Positions 60,209-64,000 of a stretch of DNA of 64,000 nt are shown here, in pieces. The first letter of the stretch is position 1. Each line of letters opens with the position of its first letter. The notes beneath the pieces are model-generated. The model made no database searches. It worked only from the letters and a program-made list of their open reading frames with translations, and was not told the DNA's origin. Source of the stretch: Phaeodactylum tricornutum CCAP 1055/1. Its lineage: Eukaryota; Bacillariophyta; Bacillariophyceae; Surirellales; Neidiaceae. The translations under genes and the position numbers were made by a program. The DNA lies in contig NC_011696.1 in NCBI RefSeq assembly GCF_000150955.2, positions 248,001-312,000 on the forward strand. The letters are read 5' to 3'.

Positions 60209-60847
60209 ATGTGCATAAAGATGAGCCATGCTGGCAGAAAACGAAGGCAGTCTTCTGATGATGGCATGGCTAGAGATCAAAAAGAAATTCCATCGGTCAT
60301 AACGGACCTACCTTCTCCGAAAGTATCAAAGAAGCGGAGGCGATCGCCTCTCGCAGGTAAATCTCTAGCGGTTAGTACGCTTTCAGAGGTTTCCGACGAA
60401 GTTACCCCAGAAAGCTACAAGAAAGTGATAGCTTTGTGTCATAAATCTGGCGCTAAAACGACCAATCAAGTGCACAAGCGGCTTTTTTGCGTTGTTGCTA
60501 CCCAAGCAGCCGTCGAGGGCAATACGCAGCGCGTACGAAAAGCTTGGAAACTAGGCATCCCAGTGGTTCTCTTGCCCTGGATTATTGCATGTGAAAGAGC
60601 CGGAAAGTTCATTTCGATTGATGGCTTCGTTGCTCCGAGGAAAGAGGTGACGAAGTCAGAACGATTACAAGCTCGAGCCGAAAGAGAATCTCAGAATGAG
60701 GTAGCACGATCGGCAGAGGCTGGTGAAGGCGACTGGTCGACAACGGTTGACCTTGGCTGCTGCTGTTTGTGTCATGAAAGCAACGCCGGAGTAACTGAAT
60801 GCGTGTGGTGTGTCGAATGCAGTGTCAACAAGCAACTTCGGTTGTAG
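60209..60847 (+). CDS. Single-BRCT-domain protein
   Basis: 212 residues from the ATG at 60209; the next ATG is at 60221. A basic N-terminus (AGRKRRQSSDDGMARD; KVSKKRRRSPLAG) resembles a nuclear signal. The BRCT fold is visible from TPESYKKVIALCHKSGAKTT to LGIPVVLLPWIIACERAGKF, with the conserved W-hydrophobic-hydrophobic-A/C helix. It ends with a charged linker and a Cys-rich tail, DLGCCCLCHESNAGVTECVW then CVECSVNK, which may bind zinc. Probably a DNA-damage or chromatin protein; partner unknown. Confidence 0.8.
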   Translation: MCIKMSHAGRKRRQSSDDGMARDQKEIPSVITDLPSPKVSKKRRRSPLAGKSLAVSTLSEVSDEVTPESYKKVIALCHKSGAKTTNQVHKRLFCVVATQAAVEGNTQRVRKAWKLGIPVVLLPWIIACERAGKFISIDGFVAPRKEVTKSERLQARAERESQNEVARSAEAGEGDWSTTVDLGCCCLCHESNAGVTECVWCVECSVNKQLRL

Positions 60848-60995
60848 CTCTCCGGGAATTCTTAGACAAACAATCTCCCTCTAGCATGTCCATCGATTCA
60901 TCAAAGTAATTGACAAGGGACGAGGCATCCAACAAAATGTAATCATTGTCCGACGCGCTAGGCAAGGAACAACATTTGCGAATTAGTTTTCATAG

Positions 60996-62525
60996 TCAAG
61001 TTGTCGGGCGCTTCCTAAAATGCTGTCTGTAACGTTCGAGAATTCCCTTAAAAACGAGTTGATCGTCTTTCATGGAATCTGTATGGTAGACCAAGTCTTT
61101 AATCCAAAGACTGGCACGCTTTGAGATTTGCTGCGCCTCAGCGTCGTTCTCTACGATCCATTGCATCTTGTCCTCAACATCCGTCAACCCTTCATCCAAG
61201 GGAACGTAGTGAACCCAAGGCTCCAGCAGCTCTTCCATAGCCCAGGAAGTGAAGGTTGGACGTGGCATCAGTACGACCGAGTTCGATAACAGGGCCCATT
61301 TCAGTCCCGATGAAACATCGTTTCCTTCCAGCATTACTAGTCCCTTGTATCTCAGCAAATCATGGATTGAGAAGATAGACGTCGTCAGCTGGACGTCCGC
61401 TATCTTGCTGGGTAACTTATGCATCATATCTGTGAGAAAGGCGTCGACCAAAGTCGAGTTTACGTGGGTATAAACTAAGCGGCAACGCGGCATCTGAAGG
61501 CATTTTTCCTCATTGGAAATAGGATCGAAGATAGCGGCTCCGTTAAGTTTTCCACGAAATACGGAGGAGTTTTGTTTGGAGGACCAGGGAATGTCCAAAC
61601 AAGCCGTCTTGGAAAGATCTCCGTAGTGCCGCTTAGTATTCAGTTTCCAAACGATTGGTAGTAGACTGTATGGATCGTGATCTTGAAAACCGGGCCTGAG
61701 CGTTCGAATACACTCCTCTGCATTGAAACTTTTTAATTCCTTTTCGCCAATTGCGCGCCGAAACTTTTTGATGTGAGGTACTCTAGGGTAGGAAGAAACG
61801 GGTAATTCGCTGATTGATTCGACAGCATGAGTCTCTTTGGCGTCACCGAATTGAAGCAGTAATGGCGGCGTCCCAACCCTTACTTCAAATTGCTCGCTCC
61901 AACCGAGCTGTTGCATAGTGTGTAAAATTGTTTCGTTCCCGTCTGTACAGTAGAACCGTAATGGCGTCAGCGTCTTTGCACAAATATCCAGGAAGTATCT
62001 CGTTGCGTAAAACATCAAGGCGGGCTTAATGGAGGAGTCGATGTGGAAAGATCGTTGTTTTGGGGACGTGTTGAAAGAGGCTACCTCGTCGATCGTGTAA
62101 AAAGACGAAAGGGGATCTGTATTATTTTTGTAGTATTCATAATGCACGAAACCATCATGAAAGTCGTCACACGGTGGTGTGTACCAATTTGACATGTATA
62201 CCCGAATCCGCTCTTCCACATTTGGAAATCGGCTTTTTCGTCCGGCTGCTTGTGCTTTCGAATCGTAAACGACTGGTCTCTTTTGTTCTCGGCATTGTTT
62301 CCCAGTCGTTTTTGTCGGTGACTGCCGTAATTGTGTGTGGGTCCAGGTTTGGGAGAAAAATTGATGATTTGCCATGAAGAGTAAGATTCCCGCAATCACA
62401 ATGATTGCGACTGTTCGTGCGAGCAAATGGATAGGGTATACATTTCCACGATCCTTCGTTTCAGGGCTTTCGGATTCCACTTGACCTTCTACATCTAAGA
62501 GCTTTCGTTTCGTTGGACGGCGCAT
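60996..62525 (-). CDS. GT90-like (CAP10/POGLUT-type) glycosyltransferase, type II membrane
   Basis: 509 residues from the ATG at 62525. A basic cytosolic tail (MRRPTKRKLLDVEGQVESES) precedes one membrane span (LARTVAIIVIAGILLFMANH), so the catalytic part faces the Golgi lumen. The C-terminal half has YKGLVMLEGNDVSSGLKWAL, SNSVVLMPRPTFTSWAMEEL and EPWVHYVPLDEGLTDVEDKM, the typical CAP10/DUF821 signature (nucleotide-sugar binding region). The family transfers glucose or xylose. The acceptor here is unknown. The N-terminal half has family-typical WYTPPCDDF. Confidence 0.85.
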   Translation of the reverse strand: MRRPTKRKLLDVEGQVESESPETKDRGNVYPIHLLARTVAIIVIAGILLFMANHQFFSQTWTHTQLRQSPTKTTGKQCREQKRPVVYDSKAQAAGRKSRFPNVEERIRVYMSNWYTPPCDDFHDGFVHYEYYKNNTDPLSSFYTIDEVASFNTSPKQRSFHIDSSIKPALMFYATRYFLDICAKTLTPLRFYCTDGNETILHTMQQLGWSEQFEVRVGTPPLLLQFGDAKETHAVESISELPVSSYPRVPHIKKFRRAIGEKELKSFNAEECIRTLRPGFQDHDPYSLLPIVWKLNTKRHYGDLSKTACLDIPWSSKQNSSVFRGKLNGAAIFDPISNEEKCLQMPRCRLVYTHVNSTLVDAFLTDMMHKLPSKIADVQLTTSIFSIHDLLRYKGLVMLEGNDVSSGLKWALLSNSVVLMPRPTFTSWAMEELLEPWVHYVPLDEGLTDVEDKMQWIVENDAEAQQISKRASLWIKDLVYHTDSMKDDQLVFKGILERYRQHFRKRPTT

Positions 62526-63272
62526 TGATGCGAAGAATGATAGCGGAAGGGAAGAGAGGACTACTGGAAACTGCCATCATTGCAGTATCCGAGACTATGC
62601 TGTGTCTTTCACGATGTCGCGAAGAGGATGGAATCCTGAAAGAAATTTACTGTTAACAGAAAAACATTTTTTCACAGGAAATTCTCGTCGGGCCTCGTGA
62701 AGGCCACAATTCCCTTACTCCGGCAGAAATCCGAGGTTTTCTAAAAGTTACTTACTATTTTTCGAGCGCGAAATATCTTTTAATGTAAGTAACACAACCA
62801 ATTACGATACTTGTCAATGATCAAGTTGAGTGTATTTCTCATATATAAACATTGGAGTTGGCGGTAAAAAGCTGTACGCATTCGTCCCGTAGTGATGCAG
62901 TTTTTGCCACAAGTGGATCACGACCGGGGCAGCTTTTCAACGCGCGTCTGTTGTACCATGTCGTTTTGGCTCATACGTATCAAGCCAGTCGGCAAATAGG
63001 GGAACTGCGGTCACAAGGCCAAATAGGAATATCCTGTAAAAGGTGTTTTACTGTTACTGTAAGTTTACTACATGTACGCCGTTCTTCGTCTTGAAAATTG
63101 CTCTGAAGTATGTTTTCAGTTGGCGAGAGCTATAGGTATCAAACACAGTGACTGTGAAATGATCGTTTACATAAATGTAGAGGATTGCATTAGTTTCATG
63201 ATGCTGTCATATTGACGTTCGCTGTAGCTGTTGGTCGTGAACATGGCCTGCTCACGGTATTATTCTAGAATG
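62526..63272. promoter_or_regulatory. Intergenic region with clustered recurrent words
   Basis: About 750 bp upstream of the glycosyltransferase and downstream of MTR4, both minus-strand. TTACTGTTAA at 62647-62656, TTACTGTTACTGTAA at 63048-63062 and ACTGTGAA at 63151-63158. The plus-strand frame 62852-63094 has no ATG-start support and no family features. Confidence 0.45.
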
Positions 63273-64000
63273 TTACAAATAAAGAGAGCTGCAAAAGACA
63301 ATATCTCGTTTGATCAGTTCACTTCCTTTTTCAAACTTTGCCTCCAGTTCGTGGTTTCCAATGGCTTTCGCCGCAGCAGTAATCTGCCGAACGAGTTCTT
63401 CGAGCCGACGCAAAGTTCGAATTGTAGTGCCTTCAAACGACCCAGTAAGCTTTTGGACTTCGATAAACTTTGCTCCTTTACACCAAGCAAAGACAGCCTC
63501 CATCCTACATGTTAAATCGGGATCAAAGGGTGTAAGTGAAATGCCAAAGATTGCGAACAATAAGGTCAGTGGTAAAGCTGCTCAGAGAGTATGGTCGCTT
63601 TGATGATCCTCAGCGTTGGTAGGGTCATCCGCTTTGTTCCTCTCTGCGAGCTCCAAAGCCAAAGCTTTGCGGCTCCAACAGATTGGATGTGGATGACTTG
63701 AAAAGAATAATCATTGCAGCAGGACGTGCTCGAACATAGCACTGTGTAAGCACTTACATCCCCGGGTTGAATTTGTCCACAAACTCGTCCTCGTTCAGGT
63801 CGATTCCGCAGGAAATTACAACGCGTGCAACAGTCCGTGCTACCTCTTGAAGTTTGTAAAAAGGGTTGGACAGAAAGCTCTTCAAGCCACTTGCGGGATC
63901 ATCTTCATTTTTATTGCGTTCGTCAAAAGTCATACAAGATAGAAGCGCGACACTTTGCTCGACAGAAAGATCATTAAAAATGCCGCCAAAAATGAGCTCA
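63273..64000 (-). CDS. MTR4: C-terminal part of the MTR4 RNA helicase (nuclear exosome cofactor)
   Basis: Partial at the right edge. The last two exons are visible: 64000-63758 and 63504-63273, with a 253-nt intron (GTAAGT...CATGTAG, phase 2). Together they give the DSHCT domain: LSVEQSVALLSCMTFDERNK, YKLQEVARTVARVVISCGI, then MEAVFAWCKGAKFIEVQKLT, FEGTTIRTLRRLEELVRQIT, AAKAIGNHELEAKFEKGSEL and the exact C-terminus SSLYL-type (RDIVFCSSLYL). This matches the Mtr4/SKIV2L2 branch rather than Ski2. It unwinds RNA for the nuclear exosome and is part of TRAMP with TRF4. Confidence 0.92.

Noticed and set aside
62852-63094. An 80-codon plus-strand frame upstream of the glycosyltransferase
   Set aside because: No ATG start in good context and no family features; the region holds promoter-like words instead.
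1-64000. tRNA, rRNA, CRISPR, transposon or old viral element
   Set aside because: Intergenic regions were scanned by eye for tRNA T-loop words, regular repeats, transposase or reverse-transcriptase motifs and long terminal repeats. None was found.

Overview
The window looks like nuclear DNA from a diatom, most likely Phaeodactylum tricornutum or a close relative. I judge this from protein character and gene structure and have not checked it by search. Genes are dense, on both strands, with none or a few short GT-AG introns (about 47-250 nt, donors mostly GTACGT or GTAAGT). Several proteins begin with a signal peptide followed by an ASAF/GFAP/EAFAP-type motif, the bipartite plastid-targeting signal of algae with secondary red plastids. 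I found no rRNA, tRNA, CRISPR array, transposon or viral element.

Layout. 1-6 kb: a truncated Cys-rich protein, a low-complexity protein, a polytopic membrane protein and the GTPase GPN1. 6-17.3 kb: an ER-type HSP90, then two U2 snRNP splicing factors (SF3A1 and U2SURP) flanking an unrecognised fragmented minus-strand gene, then a UPF0598 protein and ribosomal protein eS7. 17.4-28.6 kb: a membrane protein, a basic nuclear-type protein, plastid transaldolase, a plastid aldo/keto reductase, a topoisomerase VI B-like protein, and a fatty-acyl-AMP ligase fused to a carrier domain. 28.6-38.9 kb: a 1,408-residue protein with PDZ-like repeats, a peptide deformylase with plastid and Tat-like presequences, an unknown acidic protein, and an SNAPC4-like Myb protein. 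38.7-47.1 kb: a gamma-butyrobetaine-hydroxylase-like dioxygenase, two thylakoid-lumen proteins in tandem (PsbQ-like and pentapeptide repeat), a small secreted protein, adenosine deaminase and a papain-like protease. 47.5-64 kb: an NPPY methyltransferase, a TRF4 poly(A) polymerase, a KH/WW protein, poly(A)-binding protein, an OTU/SEC-C protein, RRP46, a small membrane protein, an alpha/beta hydrolase, a BRCT protein, a GT90-like glycosyltransferase and the C-terminus of MTR4.

Functional themes are RNA biology (U2 snRNP, TRAMP and exosome, PABP, SNAPc) and plastid biology. Many neighbours are divergent pairs. The intergenic spaces share two recurrent words, TTACTGTTAA and ACTGTGAA, that look like promoter elements. 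I see no clear multi-gene system of a new kind. The best leads are a peptide deformylase apparently routed to the thylakoid lumen, a possibly prenylated acyl-AMP ligase, the unassigned NPPY methyltransferase, the TOP6B-like protein, the PDZ-repeat giant, and the shared promoter words. All splice joints below were inferred by eye from frame continuity and GT-AG ends.
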